Shown here piece after piece: positions 31,578 through 41,137 of a stretch of 64,000 bases of DNA; positions within the stretch are counted from its first letter, which is position 1; every line of letters begins with the position of its first letter. The stretch spans positions 1 through 64,000 of the forward strand of contig NZ_JAXBME010000009.1 of the NCBI RefSeq assembly GCF_033963835.1. Reading direction: 5' to 3'. The notes under the pieces are model-generated. The model saw only the letters and a program-made list of their open reading frames with translations. It did no database searches and was not told the origin of the DNA. A program made the translations under genes and the position numbers. The stretch is from Cytobacillus sp. IB215665 (GTDB taxonomy: Bacteria; Bacillota; Bacilli; Bacillales; SM2101).

Positions 31578-32285
31578 CTAGTCAAATCTTCGTTTTTTAT
31601 ATGTAATTAACGTAACAGCAATAGATACAACTACCCAAATAAGAAGAATAAACAAATTTCCAAATATATCACTATAGCTTCCAGTATCATTGAATTGAGT
31701 CCACATATAATTAAATTGCTCACTCGGTAAATAGCTTACTAGCTTTATAATCAATTCATTATCTGTCACCGAAGTGAATATAGAACCCATTCCTAATATG
31801 ACCAAAATTGGCATTCCAACTACTCCGGTTTCCATTACTGTACGAGAAAGTAAACCTATCATTGTACCAATCGAAATATATATAATCAATCCTACAAATA
31901 ACATCAATATGAAGAGTGGTAAAGATACCATCTGAAAATCACTAAGAAACATAACACCAGCAACGACAACTATTGTAGCTGCGGCTGATAATGTACTTTT
32001 CCCTACTAGAATCTCCAATGTACTAGCTGGTGAAAGTAATAGTCCCCTCAGTGTATTTTTTTCTTTTTCTTCAGCGACTATAGAAGCTTGTACGAAAGTC
32101 CCTACTAGCGTAAAGGTTAAATTAATCAAAAACATGTGAGAGAGTTCGTCATTGCCACCTACTCTACCTAGATAAGCTGCAAGTGCTAACGGCATAGCGA
32201 TTGTTAATAACATATAAGAATTTTTTAATAAATCAATCCAGTCCTTAATAAAAATTGCATTTACTCTTTTCATTGAAAATATCAT
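31578..32285 (-). CDS. ABC-2 type transporter permease
   Basis: This 235-residue membrane protein has six predicted hydrophobic segments and an ABC-2 fold, with the EEKEKNTLRGLLLSPASTLEILVGK coupling stretch near residues 71-95 that is typical of antibiotic or lipid exporters. Its start overlaps the ATPase stop by 4 bp, so the two are coupled. The substrate is unknown; the associated LytTR regulator suggests response to a cell-envelope or peptide signal. Confidence 0.88.
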   Translation of the reverse strand: MIFSMKRVNAIFIKDWIDLLKNSYMLLTIAMPLALAAYLGRVGGNDELSHMFLINLTFTLVGTFVQASIVAEEKEKNTLRGLLLSPASTLEILVGKSTLSAAATIVVVAGVMFLSDFQMVSLPLFILMLFVGLIIYISIGTMIGLLSRTVMETGVVGMPILVILGMGSIFTSVTDNELIIKLVSYLPSEQFNYMWTQFNDTGSYSDIFGNLFILLIWVVVSIAVTLITYKKRRFD

Positions 32286-33130
32286 ACTAACTCCCTCCCA
32301 GTTAATCGCACAAAAATATCTCCGAGTGTTGGCTCATTTGAATGTATTGAAACAACATCACCTGATTTCATCAGTTCATAAATTTGTTTTGCCCCTTGTT
32401 CATCCTTATCAACAACAATAGTTCGATCCCCTTTTAGCAATAGCGAAATGGAAGGATCTGCAAATTTAGTGCGCAAATTTTGAGGGGTATCGAGTAACTC
32501 AATCTCACCATTATTAAGAAATGCAACACGATCACAAATCTCTTCTGCCTCTAACATGTCATGTGTTGTTAAAAAGATTGTCGTTCCCTCTTCATTTAAT
32601 TGGCGCAAACCATTGTGAATATTTTTCGTATTTGCTGGATCCAATGCTGATGTTGGCTCATCTAAAAATAATAGGTCAGGCTTATGAAGAATGGCACGAG
32701 CCAACGTGACTCGTTGCTTCATTCCTTTAGATAGCTTTTTAACTTGTGTTTTTTTCTCATTAACTAGGTTGACAGATTCTAATACTTCATCAATTCTGTT
32801 CACATCCACATCATATAGCTTACAATAGAGTACAAGATTATCGTAAACAGACAATCGATCATATAGCCCACTATTATCTGTTAATACACCAATTCTTTTC
32901 ATATAAGCAGGATCATTTAATTTGCTTACATGTTCTCCGAACACTTGAACCTCTCCAGATGTATGTAGAAGTTGAGATGTTAATATTTTAATAGTTGTTG
33001 TTTTTCCTGATCCGCTTGGACCTAAGAAACCGAAAGTCTCCCCTTTTTTCACATTAAAAGAAACATCCTTCAAAGCCACTTTATTTTTAAATGACTTAAC
33101 TAAATTACTTACTTCAATAATATTGTTCAT
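32282..33130 (-). CDS. ABC transporter ATP-binding protein
   Basis: The 282-residue ATPase has Walker A GPSGSGKTT (near 38), signature LSKGMKQRVTLARA (near 133) and Walker B LLFLDEPTSALD (near 153), all intact, with a C-terminal extension of about 70 residues typical of ABC-2 drug or peptide exporters. AAAGGAG precedes the ATG. Located downstream of the LytTR-ABC regulator, from which it is separated by 180 bp with no evident terminator. Confidence 0.92.
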   Translation of the reverse strand: MNNIIEVSNLVKSFKNKVALKDVSFNVKKGETFGFLGPSGSGKTTTIKILTSQLLHTSGEVQVFGEHVSKLNDPAYMKRIGVLTDNSGLYDRLSVYDNLVLYCKLYDVDVNRIDEVLESVNLVNEKKTQVKKLSKGMKQRVTLARAILHKPDLLFLDEPTSALDPANTKNIHNGLRQLNEEGTTIFLTTHDMLEAEEICDRVAFLNNGEIELLDTPQNLRTKFADPSISLLLKGDRTIVVDKDEQGAKQIYELMKSGDVVSIHSNEPTLGDIFVRLTGRELV

Positions 33131-33310
33131 AACATTAACTCCTTTTCCTAAAATTTCCGAATTAGTTAATTGTTTGTTTCGCTGTTGTATTTAGTATAGG
33201 CTCATTTCTTTTTACTAGCATTAAATTTCAGGTGAAAAGAGTATATCTGTTGATGAATAAATCCTTTTTATAGATGATTGGCGTTTCAAATTATGTAATA
33301 TAATCAGATT

Positions 33311-34417
33311 TTATATTCCAATTATGCCCTTCAAATCATTTAATTTACCTTTTGATAACGGGATTGAGCTTTTTTTCGCATCATCTAGAATTAAGCTATA
33401 ACTATTACGTGTCCAGGTTATAACTTCTCTTACCTTTTGCAAGTTTACAATATAAGAACGATGGCATCTGAAGAAACCAAATGGATATAAGCGATCAAAT
33501 AATTCATTTAATGTATAAGAACACGCAAAAGTCTCTCCTTTCACATGTAAATGAGCGATTCCGTCATTACTTTCAATAAAATCTATTTCTGTTGGATCAA
33601 AGAGAATGATCTTTTCATTCACTTTAGCCGGAATCTTTTCAAAACGAACTTGTGTATTGATTACTTGATCCTCTTCAACATCTTGAATATTTTTCTCAGT
33701 CATTTCCGCATTTGAAGCTGCTTTATTATTACTCGTTCTGTTGTTATTCTTAATAATCTCCTTTTTAACGTCCTCGCCATCAGCTACATCTATCTTTTTT
33801 AACCCTTCTCCATTCAAACGATACACACAGTTCGTCATAATAATCGCATTTTCAAGATCGCTTGTCGTCAATAATATTGCTTTCCCCTGCTCAGCAAGTT
33901 CTTCAATTATCCTTTTTACAATCATTTTACTTTCAATATCTACATTTTGTGTTGGTTCTTCCATGATGAAAAACTGTGGATCTTGTAAAATTACCCGGGC
34001 AATTTGCAAACGCTTCTTTTCAGAAAAGCTAAGCTTGTCGATTTTTGTATTCTGTTTATCTATTAAACCAACCATTTTAATAATAACTTCAATATCGCCA
34101 TCCACATTATACAGCCGCTTAATGAATTGTAAGTATTGTTTCGGTGTCAGGCGTTCATAATAGCCATCATCAGACAATAGGACACCTATGTTAGGACTTA
34201 TATTTTTAAAATTACCAATAAATGGTTTTTCAAAATAATTAATTTCTCCTCCAGATTTAGGTAATCTATCGGTAAGTATTTGAATGAATTGTCCACCAAC
34301 TTCAATGTTACATTGGATTGCAACGATGTCTCCATTATGTATTGTTAAGTCTATAGGTGGGAATAAGACCGTATTCCCAATATTCCTTTCAAGCTTTTTC
34401 ACACTTAATATGCCCAT
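33311..34417 (-). CDS. ABC-type domain fused to LytTR DNA-binding domain, transcriptional regulator
   Basis: This 368-residue protein joins an ABC ATPase-like domain (1-210) to a LytTR DNA-binding domain (about 258-368, with IDFIESNDGIAHLHV and FFRCHRSYIVNLQKVREV). The Walker A position reads CNIEVGGQF and has no GK[ST], the signature is LSFSEKKR and Walker B ends MEEPT, so the ATPase core is probably dead or only a ligand sensor. Between them is a polar linker rich in Asn and acidic residues. It likely regulates the adjacent ABC exporter genes. Such fusions are known in Bacillaceae, but the signal is not known. Confidence 0.85.
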   Translation of the reverse strand: MGILSVKKLERNIGNTVLFPPIDLTIHNGDIVAIQCNIEVGGQFIQILTDRLPKSGGEINYFEKPFIGNFKNISPNIGVLLSDDGYYERLTPKQYLQFIKRLYNVDGDIEVIIKMVGLIDKQNTKIDKLSFSEKKRLQIARVILQDPQFFIMEEPTQNVDIESKMIVKRIIEELAEQGKAILLTTSDLENAIIMTNCVYRLNGEGLKKIDVADGEDVKKEIIKNNNRTSNNKAASNAEMTEKNIQDVEEDQVINTQVRFEKIPAKVNEKIILFDPTEIDFIESNDGIAHLHVKGETFACSYTLNELFDRLYPFGFFRCHRSYIVNLQKVREVITWTRNSYSLILDDAKKSSIPLSKGKLNDLKGIIGI

Positions 34418-34589
34418 AGCTTATTCACCCCTGTTTAATCCAAAGTTGTAATAAGGTACCTATTTATTCCTAGATTATACATTAAAACTATAAACATATT
34501 GCAAAAATAAAAAAATGAAGATCAAAAAATTCATTTTTTTCCCCTTCTACTTCATAATATTAAGTGATATGAAAATTAAGGAGTTGGTT

Positions 34590-35420
34590 ATGTTGAATTC
34601 AATATCAAGCACAGTTTCATTACATAATGGCATTGAAATGCCATGGTTAGGGTTGGGGGTATATAAGGCTGAGGATGGCAAGCAAGTAATAGATGCAGTT
34701 AAATCTGCTATTCGTGCTGGGTACCGAAGCATTGACACAGCAGCAATATACAAAAATGAAGAAGGTGTCGGGCAAGCTATTAAACAAACCGAGGTACCAC
34801 GTGAGCAATTATTTATTACATCAAAGGTTTGGAACTCTGATCAAGGCTTTGAATCAACTTTACGTGCATTTGAAGATAGTCTAGCTAGGCTTAACCTCGA
34901 CTACTTAGACCTTTATCTTATTCACTGGCCTGTAGAAGGCAAATACAAAGAAACATGGCGCGCTCTCGAACAGCTTTATAAAGATGGAAAGGTCAGGTCA
35001 ATTGGCGTAAGTAACTTCCATGTCCATCATTTACAAGATTTATTAACTGAAGCAGAAATAAAGCCTATGGTGAATCAAGTAGAATTCCATCCAAAATTAT
35101 TACAAGAAGAGTTACGTAACTTTTGCCGAGAGCATCAAATTCAGTTTGAAGCTTGGTCACCTTTAATGCACGGAAAATTACTAGACAACGAGCTTTTAAC
35201 TGAGATTGCAAACAAACATAACAAAACGGCAGCTCAAGTAATCTTAAGATGGGATTTACAAAGTGGTGTTGTAACAATACCAAAATCAATAAAAGAGCAT
35301 CGAATCATTGAAAATGCCTCTATCTTTGATTTTGAAATAACGAATGAAGATATGCGTACAATTAATGACTTAAATGAAGATTTACGCTTCGGACCAGATC
35401 CCGATAATTTTGACTTTTAA
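34590..35420 (+). CDS. Aldo/keto reductase
   Basis: This NADPH-dependent reductase of the AKR5-like group has the catalytic tetrad residues D49, Y54, K79 and H112 (GYRSIDTAAIY, FITSKVWNSDQ, LYLIHWP), and the C-terminal NADPH-binding IPKSIKEHRIIENA. The frame extends upstream to 34515, but AAGGAG fits the ATG at 34590, giving 276 residues. Physiological substrate unknown; family members reduce methylglyoxal and other aldehydes. Confidence 0.92.
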   Translation: MLNSISSTVSLHNGIEMPWLGLGVYKAEDGKQVIDAVKSAIRAGYRSIDTAAIYKNEEGVGQAIKQTEVPREQLFITSKVWNSDQGFESTLRAFEDSLARLNLDYLDLYLIHWPVEGKYKETWRALEQLYKDGKVRSIGVSNFHVHHLQDLLTEAEIKPMVNQVEFHPKLLQEELRNFCREHQIQFEAWSPLMHGKLLDNELLTEIANKHNKTAAQVILRWDLQSGVVTIPKSIKEHRIIENASIFDFEITNEDMRTINDLNEDLRFGPDPDNFDF

Positions 35421-35445
35421 TAGAAAGTAATAGTCTTAACTGTTG

Positions 35446-35493
35446 AAGGGGCTATCTCATTCATTGTGTTAACAACTTAGTAAGCCCCTTTTG
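35446..35493 (+). terminator. Terminator of the aldo/keto reductase gene
   Basis: AAGGGGCT and AGCCCCTT arms flank a 30-nt loop, followed by TTTT. Confidence 0.7.
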
Positions 35494-35559
35494 AATTTTA
35501 CATTATTCATTTTTCTGTTGTCCTTTGTCCAATGAAAACTTTTTCAGTTTCTTTGAGCC

Positions 35560-35916
35560 TCATTTTCTCAACTTCATATATGCTGATGGATCTAGTTCTT
35601 CACTCTCAATAACGACGGCTGTTAATCCATCATTTGACATAGTTTCATGCCACTCACCTTTGTTCCAAAACACTGCATCACCAGCTTCAACAATTTGTGT
35701 TTCATTATTTTCACCTCTAACAGTGCCACTTCCACTTACGACTAATAGCAGCTGATCAGAAACTGCTTGGTGATAGCCGACGATACCTTCTTTATTTAGA
35801 TACATAAACCCAATATGAGCTTTTTTATCTACGATACCTATACGCGACATGACAAAGTTTGAATCAAATTGTGTTATTTCTTTTCCCGCATTTCTATTAA
35901 ACTGATATATTTTCAT
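35560..35916 (-). CDS. Cupin-domain protein
   Basis: The 118-residue protein is a single cupin barrel. The first conserved motif is altered (GYHQAVSDQLLLVVSGSG), with one His near residue 49 and the second motif AGDAVFWNKGEWHET with a His near 90. The metal-binding set is thus incomplete or noncanonical. No signal peptide. A GGAGGAG precedes the start. Function cannot be inferred from the sequence. Confidence 0.8.
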   Translation of the reverse strand: MKIYQFNRNAGKEITQFDSNFVMSRIGIVDKKAHIGFMYLNKEGIVGYHQAVSDQLLLVVSGSGTVRGENNETQIVEAGDAVFWNKGEWHETMSNDGLTAVVIESEELDPSAYMKLRK

Positions 35917-35987
35917 TTATGACTCCTCCTACTATTTAATTTCAAGCGGTTAATTTTCACATGGCTAGTTTAATTTCAACTATTTTA

Positions 35988-36695
35988 CTATATTTTATGG
36001 CTACTGTAATTTTTCGAGAATTCTATTAACATATTTTTTGGAATAGGAGAATTCCCTATATCTTTTGACAATATAATGAGCTCATTACATAAAAAACGAC
36101 TGCGTCTTGATGGGTATGTAGGTTCCATATTTTCACCTATACAGACTCTCTCAGGTTGAACATTGAAAGTCCCAATTGGCACTTCATTAACTTTAGCATT
36201 ATCAAAGTAAATGCGAAAATAATCGTTTTCATTCCAAGTTAACCTAACTGTTCTTTGTTCTTCACAGCATAACATTGGTGTATCAATAATAACTGAATTT
36301 ACTTCTTGATCTACTGAGAGCCATACCTTTAATTTTCGTTGATGAACATTGTAAAAACATAAGAAAAAATTATTTTCAATAGCTGAAGGATATAAATTAT
36401 CTCGAATCATAAAAAAATATATATAATCTGGATGTGATATGCCCTCCATTGATTTAGTGTTAAAAGTCCATTCAATCATTCCTTCCTTCTTATTGAAAGG
36501 AATATTAAAGGATTTTCGACTATCAGGAAAAATCCAATTACCATTGGATCCATAATTTTTGTAGTAAATAATATTATTTAAATTAAAGTCACAATGTGCA
36601 ACATCTTCAACCTTAGGTGGATTTAGTATATATACATATCTGTCTACTGTATGAAGTGCCTTTGCTTTATACTTTTTTAGTTTACTTTTAATCAT
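35988..36695 (-). CDS. Protein of unknown function
   Basis: This 235-residue cytoplasmic protein has a lysine-rich N-terminus (MIKSKLKKYKAKAL) then many aromatic beta-type strands (WIFPDSRKSF, MIEWTFNTKSMEG, FLCFYNVHQRKLKVWLSV, TVRLTWNENDYFRIYFD), suggestive of a beta-sandwich such as a concanavalin-like fold, but this is a guess. The frame extends to 36740, yet the upstream part overlaps the terminator of the next gene, and GGGGAG fits the ATG at 36695. It is not part of an obvious operon. Confidence 0.65.
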   Translation of the reverse strand: MIKSKLKKYKAKALHTVDRYVYILNPPKVEDVAHCDFNLNNIIYYKNYGSNGNWIFPDSRKSFNIPFNKKEGMIEWTFNTKSMEGISHPDYIYFFMIRDNLYPSAIENNFFLCFYNVHQRKLKVWLSVDQEVNSVIIDTPMLCCEEQRTVRLTWNENDYFRIYFDNAKVNEVPIGTFNVQPERVCIGENMEPTYPSRRSRFLCNELIILSKDIGNSPIPKNMLIEFSKNYSSHKI

Positions 36696-36723
36696 GAATA
36701 CGTTCTCCCCTTTTTTCGTCAAT

Positions 36724-36767
36724 AAAAAAGTCATCCCCATAGAAAGTTTGTTTAAACGAGGATGACT
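36724..36767 (-). terminator. Terminator of the penicillin-acylase-family gene
   Basis: On the minus strand AGTCATCC and GGATGACT pair around a 23-nt loop, followed by TTTTTTATT. It lies about 100 bp after the acylase stop. Confidence 0.75.
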
Positions 36768-36863
36768 ATATATTCTATTTCAGTACTTTGAAAAAAATGT
36801 TAGTTCACAAAAAATTATGACCACCTATTAGCCATGACGCATACCTTCTAAATATTAGTTTAA

Positions 36864-39299
36864 TTATTTCGGTTTCAATAACAATAAATGCGCATTTTTC
36901 TGGTAGTTATCAGAATCTGTGCTTGTCACATGATACTCTCCTTCAGCCCAGCTTTCCATTTGATCGTGGTAGTTTTTACTTAATACGTGTCCGCTTTGAC
37001 CAGGTCCAACAACACTATAGCTTGTTGTCATATCAGCTAAATCTTGTATTACTCGCCATGATGCACCGTGATTAACTTCTCCTGTTTTTCTATTCCAACT
37101 AGCTGCTTTGACAGTAATATTACTACCGCTTACCGGTATTGGTGAAGAGTTAAATAATAAATTTAATGGTTTAATTGCGGCAAGAGGGTGACTAAAAATA
37201 ATTTCGTGAAAATTGCCCCATTTCCACTTATCTACATTATTCCCTTGTAGCTCAGCCGCTTTGTCAATAGCTCGCTGTAATGCATTCAAAACAACTTTGT
37301 CTAATCCCCCTGCATCTTCAATCCACGGCCCTGGATTTCCTCCAATTGCCCTTCGAATCAGTTCATCAACAACTTGTGATTTTCCCCTAAAGAAACTGAT
37401 CATATCCTCGTCGATCTTATCTTCAAACAACACATTTGAGATTTCTTCCATCCAAAAATGAAAAACGAGCGGTTCGGCTAAGTCCTTATCATCAATAAAA
37501 TTCCATTGACGCATTTTACTTAACACTTCATCATCAATCGATCTTAGTTGAACATTATTTAATAGCGATAAGAACATTGGTACAAACTCTTCTGCATATA
37601 AGTTCTTGTTATCAAGTTGAAGGTTTTTCATATCCTCCATTGAAAATGTATCTTTACTTAATAGCACATCGCGAATCCGTTGTTGTCGATATGGCTGCGC
37701 CCATATATTTGACAGATGATAAGGGTAACTATCATCAACTACTTTATTATTTGCAGTCGAAATAAACCCTTCTTCTGGATTTACGATCGTTGGGAGCTCC
37801 TCCCAAGGAACAAAGCCTTCCCATTCATACTCACCTGTCCAACCAGGAACAGGTACAAGACTGGTCCCATTCTTTCGAATTGGAATTAACCCATTTGCAC
37901 GATAAGCAATCGTTCCATCTATTGACGCAAAAACAAAATTAGAAGCTGGGGCATAAAAGTATGTGAGTGCGTCTTTAAAATCATCCCAGTTCTCAGCCCT
38001 CCCAAATTTCAATACTACTTCAAGCTCTGGTGAAGGTTCGAGTGCCGTCCATTTCAGCGCAAGTGCTGTTTCTGGCTTCTCATCATGCGCAAACTCAGAA
38101 ATAATAGGCCCATGACGGGTTTCTAGAACTTGATAATCAATGTCTTCTCCATCTTTAACAGCAATTGGCTCTTGTATGACTGTTGCTTTTTCCCATTCAC
38201 CCTTGTATTCAAATTCTAAGTCATTTTCTGGATTCCTTTTTTCAATATATAAATCTTGTACATCAGGACCAACATTCGTAATTCCCCACGCTATATGCTC
38301 GTTTCTACCTAGGATGATTCCAGGTGCTCCCGGTACAATCACACCGCTTACTTCAAAATTTGATGTTTTTAGGTGTGTTTCAAACCATATAGAAGGAGTT
38401 GCAAGCCCGAGGTGAGGATCATTCGCAATATACGGATAGCCCGATTCGGTTTTCTCCCCTGCTACAACCCAATTATTACTCCCATTTAACTCATTTGGCA
38501 TATGAGCAGATGCCAAGCTTTGTTTCACATTAAGTGGATTTTCACGTAATGCCTGCAAAATAGTTGCCCCGTCTTCAGGGTATGTCGGAAACAGATCCAA
38601 TGTTTGTTCGTCAGAAAAATTTTGAGCTAAGTAATAGCGGAAAGCTTGCCCCTCCCAATGTCCTCCTAAGTCATACGCCATATACTTACCTACAAGAATT
38701 GAATCGTAAACTGTCCACTTGTCCGGTTTATAACCCATTAACCGAAATTCAACAGCAAGCCCCCCCTCTTCATTAACTGTATCGATGAATGCATTTACCC
38801 CATTGGTATAAGCAGTTAATATTTCTTGTGTCTCTTCTGATAAAATATCCCACGTCTCATTTGCAACACGATGTAAGCCAATTGTGCGGAAAAATTTGTC
38901 CGTATCCACTGCACTTTCACCAATGACTTCACTTAATTGACCTGATGCTTGACGCCGAATTAAATCCATTTGAAACAAACGCTCTTGTGCGGTCACGTAC
39001 CCTTGAGCAAAAAACAAATCTTGTAAATTATTTGCTTCAATATGAGGAATACCCATTTCATCACGGTATACGGAAACTTCTTGTTGTAATCCACTAATGA
39101 TGATTTCACCTTTTGTTTTTGGTTTACTTTGTAGAACGTAAATATATCCAGCTGTAAGTAACAGAGCGCAAACTATAATAATCGTAAATATACTGTAGAA
39201 TACTACCCGACGACGTTTCGTTTTAAAAAGAAGTCGCTTACTTTTTTCTGTTGGTGCCTCCAATAAACTCCCCCCCTTTATACTTTTATTAATATTCAT
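36864..39299 (-). CDS. Penicillin acylase family N-terminal nucleophile hydrolase, membrane-anchored
   Basis: This 811-residue amidohydrolase has an N-terminal basic stretch and one transmembrane helix (residues 31-57), so it is anchored outside the cell. The autocatalytic cleavage point is GSNNW with the nucleophilic serine S274, and the residues after it follow the family (VVAGEKTESGYPYIANDPHLGL). Members cleave amides such as penicillin side chains or acyl-homoserine lactones. In Bacillus the natural substrate is not known. Preceded by its own start region; no operon partner. Confidence 0.88.
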   Translation of the reverse strand: MNINKSIKGGSLLEAPTEKSKRLLFKTKRRRVVFYSIFTIIIVCALLLTAGYIYVLQSKPKTKGEIIISGLQQEVSVYRDEMGIPHIEANNLQDLFFAQGYVTAQERLFQMDLIRRQASGQLSEVIGESAVDTDKFFRTIGLHRVANETWDILSEETQEILTAYTNGVNAFIDTVNEEGGLAVEFRLMGYKPDKWTVYDSILVGKYMAYDLGGHWEGQAFRYYLAQNFSDEQTLDLFPTYPEDGATILQALRENPLNVKQSLASAHMPNELNGSNNWVVAGEKTESGYPYIANDPHLGLATPSIWFETHLKTSNFEVSGVIVPGAPGIILGRNEHIAWGITNVGPDVQDLYIEKRNPENDLEFEYKGEWEKATVIQEPIAVKDGEDIDYQVLETRHGPIISEFAHDEKPETALALKWTALEPSPELEVVLKFGRAENWDDFKDALTYFYAPASNFVFASIDGTIAYRANGLIPIRKNGTSLVPVPGWTGEYEWEGFVPWEELPTIVNPEEGFISTANNKVVDDSYPYHLSNIWAQPYRQQRIRDVLLSKDTFSMEDMKNLQLDNKNLYAEEFVPMFLSLLNNVQLRSIDDEVLSKMRQWNFIDDKDLAEPLVFHFWMEEISNVLFEDKIDEDMISFFRGKSQVVDELIRRAIGGNPGPWIEDAGGLDKVVLNALQRAIDKAAELQGNNVDKWKWGNFHEIIFSHPLAAIKPLNLLFNSSPIPVSGSNITVKAASWNRKTGEVNHGASWRVIQDLADMTTSYSVVGPGQSGHVLSKNYHDQMESWAEGEYHVTSTDSDNYQKNAHLLLLKPK

Positions 39300-39446
39300 A
39301 ATATTCTAATAAAAAGAACATAATCCTTTTTATTACTTATACTCATACCTATGCGCAACATTAACGAAAAACTTATCTGGTGGAGTTTATGTGCTACTAA
39401 GTAAAATCAATTGAATGTATACAGAACGAAAATGTTAGTTTTTAGA

Positions 39447-39562
39447 GGCTCATTTACTGATATGAACTTTATAGTCTTTAGAGAAGAAAAAATGCCACTA
39501 GCATTATATATATTCGTATGTAGTTCATATTACGAAAAGCAACAATCGATGCGAAAACAGCC
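39447..39562 (+). mobile_element. MITE-like copy upstream of the penicillin acylase gene
   Basis: The 116-bp copy starts GGCTCATTTACTG and ends ATGCGAAAACAGCC, with ATTACGAAAAGCAACAA inside. Flanking octamers TTTTTAGA and TTTTCAAA match in 6 of 8 positions, possibly a decayed target duplication. The remainder of 39300-39654 holds the ABC terminator and no gene. Confidence 0.75.
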
Positions 39563-39595
39563 TTTTCAAAGTTAAAAAACTCATGAATGACAACA

Positions 39596-39634
39596 TAAAA
39601 AAAGATAGGAGAAGATTAAACCTTCAACCTATCT
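39596..39634 (-). terminator. Terminator of the YtrA-type ABC operon
   Basis: AGATAGG and CCTATCT form the outer stem with an inner GAAG/CTTC stem; on the minus strand a run of eight T follows. Confidence 0.8.
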
Positions 39635-39654
39635 GCATACTCGAAATATTTTAT

Positions 39655-40275
39655 TTACAGCTCTTTTGCTTCGTAAATTCTATATGACAATAACCAAGAA
39701 AGACTTATTAATACTGCTATCACAGCCAACATGGACATGGCAAACTGTATTGAGTATTGCTCAAATAAATGTAAAAGCCCCCAAAAATTATTTTTAACAC
39801 CTAGGTTTAATACCATTGGACCTACCGCAAAAATGAGCACGACCAATAACACCATCGCATATCTAATAAAAACTGGACCAAATAAGTAATAACTCGGAAA
39901 GAAGAATGCCATAAAAATCGCTAATATTGTTAATGTAGTTACAAACTCAAAAAGAGTTAACTTACCATACATATTAAAAAACATATTCAAAACCATTGAG
40001 AAGGAAAAACAAATGAGTGCAAAGAGAGTTACTGTAACGTATTTTGATGTGACAATTTGCTTCCTAGACACAGGCAAACTATTCATCAATACTTCACTAT
40101 TGTTTCGAATATCATAAAAATACATATTCCGTGTAAATAATAGCGTCAAAATTAGTCCTATGAATAATAACGGAAAATTGTCTCTAGCAACGAAATATAA
40201 GAAAAAAATTAACATTAAGTTGACGATTAAATGTACTTTATGTACGTGAAATTCGTTTCTAATTAAATTAAACAT
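39655..40275 (-). CDS. ABC-2 type transporter permease
   Basis: The 206-residue membrane protein (MFNLIRNEFHVHKVHLIVN start) has six hydrophobic segments. It belongs to the small ABC-2 permeases of the YtrC/D-type systems. The frame extends to 40314, but the ATG at 40275 is the natural start; it overlaps the ATPase end by 8 bp. Substrate unknown. Confidence 0.82.
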   Translation of the reverse strand: MFNLIRNEFHVHKVHLIVNLMLIFFLYFVARDNFPLLFIGLILTLLFTRNMYFYDIRNNSEVLMNSLPVSRKQIVTSKYVTVTLFALICFSFSMVLNMFFNMYGKLTLFEFVTTLTILAIFMAFFFPSYYLFGPVFIRYAMVLLVVLIFAVGPMVLNLGVKNNFWGLLHLFEQYSIQFAMSMLAVIAVLISLSWLLSYRIYEAKEL

Positions 40276-41137
40276 ATTGAACACTCCTATTCGTATAAAA
40301 CATAATATCATCAAGTGTAGCTCTCTCGAACATCACATTAGGACCGAGTAATGCATTCATTGATTTCTTGTCGTTTGTTAACGCTTCGAAGCCAACATCA
40401 GTTTCTTTTATACCAATTGCTAGCTGTCTAATATTTTCAGTTAAGTACTTGTTTGAACCTTTTACAATTTGATAGTCCTCAAATACTTCGTCCTTCTCCT
40501 TATTAAAGATAATTTTCCCATTATTAATAAATGTGATATAGTCAGCAATCTGTTCAAGGTCAGTTGTAATATGAGTAGAAAAGAAGATGGTTTTATCTTC
40601 ATCTTGCATAATTTCTGTAAGTAGCTGCAAAATCTCTCTTCTCACAACAGGGTCAAGCCCTGAAGTTGGTTCATCCATAATAATAAGATCAGCATGATGG
40701 GAAAGCGCAACTGCAATTGATAATTTCATTTTCATCCCAGTTGAAAATTGTTTTAGCTTTTTCTTTAGCGGTAGTCGAAAATGATTAATATTTCGTTGAA
40801 AAGCTTCTTCATCCCAGTTTTTGTAGAAAGGAGCAATTGCTCTTTTTATATCAGCTATTGTCAAATGTTCATAATAGTGATTTTCAGCATATACAAATCC
40901 TATGCGTTCTTTAATTTCCTGACTATGCTTTATGTGATCCATTCCAAAAACTTGAATATCACCAGTATCGTATTTTATTAAATTCATAAGTAATTTGATC
41001 ATTGTTGTTTTCCCAGAGCCATTCGGACCGATAAAACCTGTAATGAACCCTTTGTTAATTGAAAAGGAAACATCGTCTAACTGAAAACCTTTGTACAATT
41101 TATTTACGTTATTCACTGTAATTACTTGTTCCATCAT
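40268..41137 (-). CDS. ABC transporter ATP-binding protein (YtrB-like)
   Basis: The 289-residue ATPase has Walker A GPNGSGKTT (near 37), signature FSTGMKMKLSIAVAL (near 132) and Walker B LIIMDEPTSGLD (near 154), all intact. AAGGAGG precedes the start, which overlaps the gntR stop by 4 bp. It pairs with the following permease. The link with a GntR-YtrA regulator suggests an envelope-stress-inducible exporter. Confidence 0.9.
   Translation of the reverse strand: MMEQVITVNNVNKLYKGFQLDDVSFSINKGFITGFIGPNGSGKTTMIKLLMNLIKYDTGDIQVFGMDHIKHSQEIKERIGFVYAENHYYEHLTIADIKRAIAPFYKNWDEEAFQRNINHFRLPLKKKLKQFSTGMKMKLSIAVALSHHADLIIMDEPTSGLDPVVRREILQLLTEIMQDEDKTIFFSTHITTDLEQIADYITFINNGKIIFNKEKDEVFEDYQIVKGSNKYLTENIRQLAIGIKETDVGFEALTNDKKSMNALLGPNVMFERATLDDIMFYTNRSVQYV

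Noticed and set aside
33131..33310. LytTR binding direct repeats before the exporter genes
   Set aside because: No clear paired repeats could be seen by eye.
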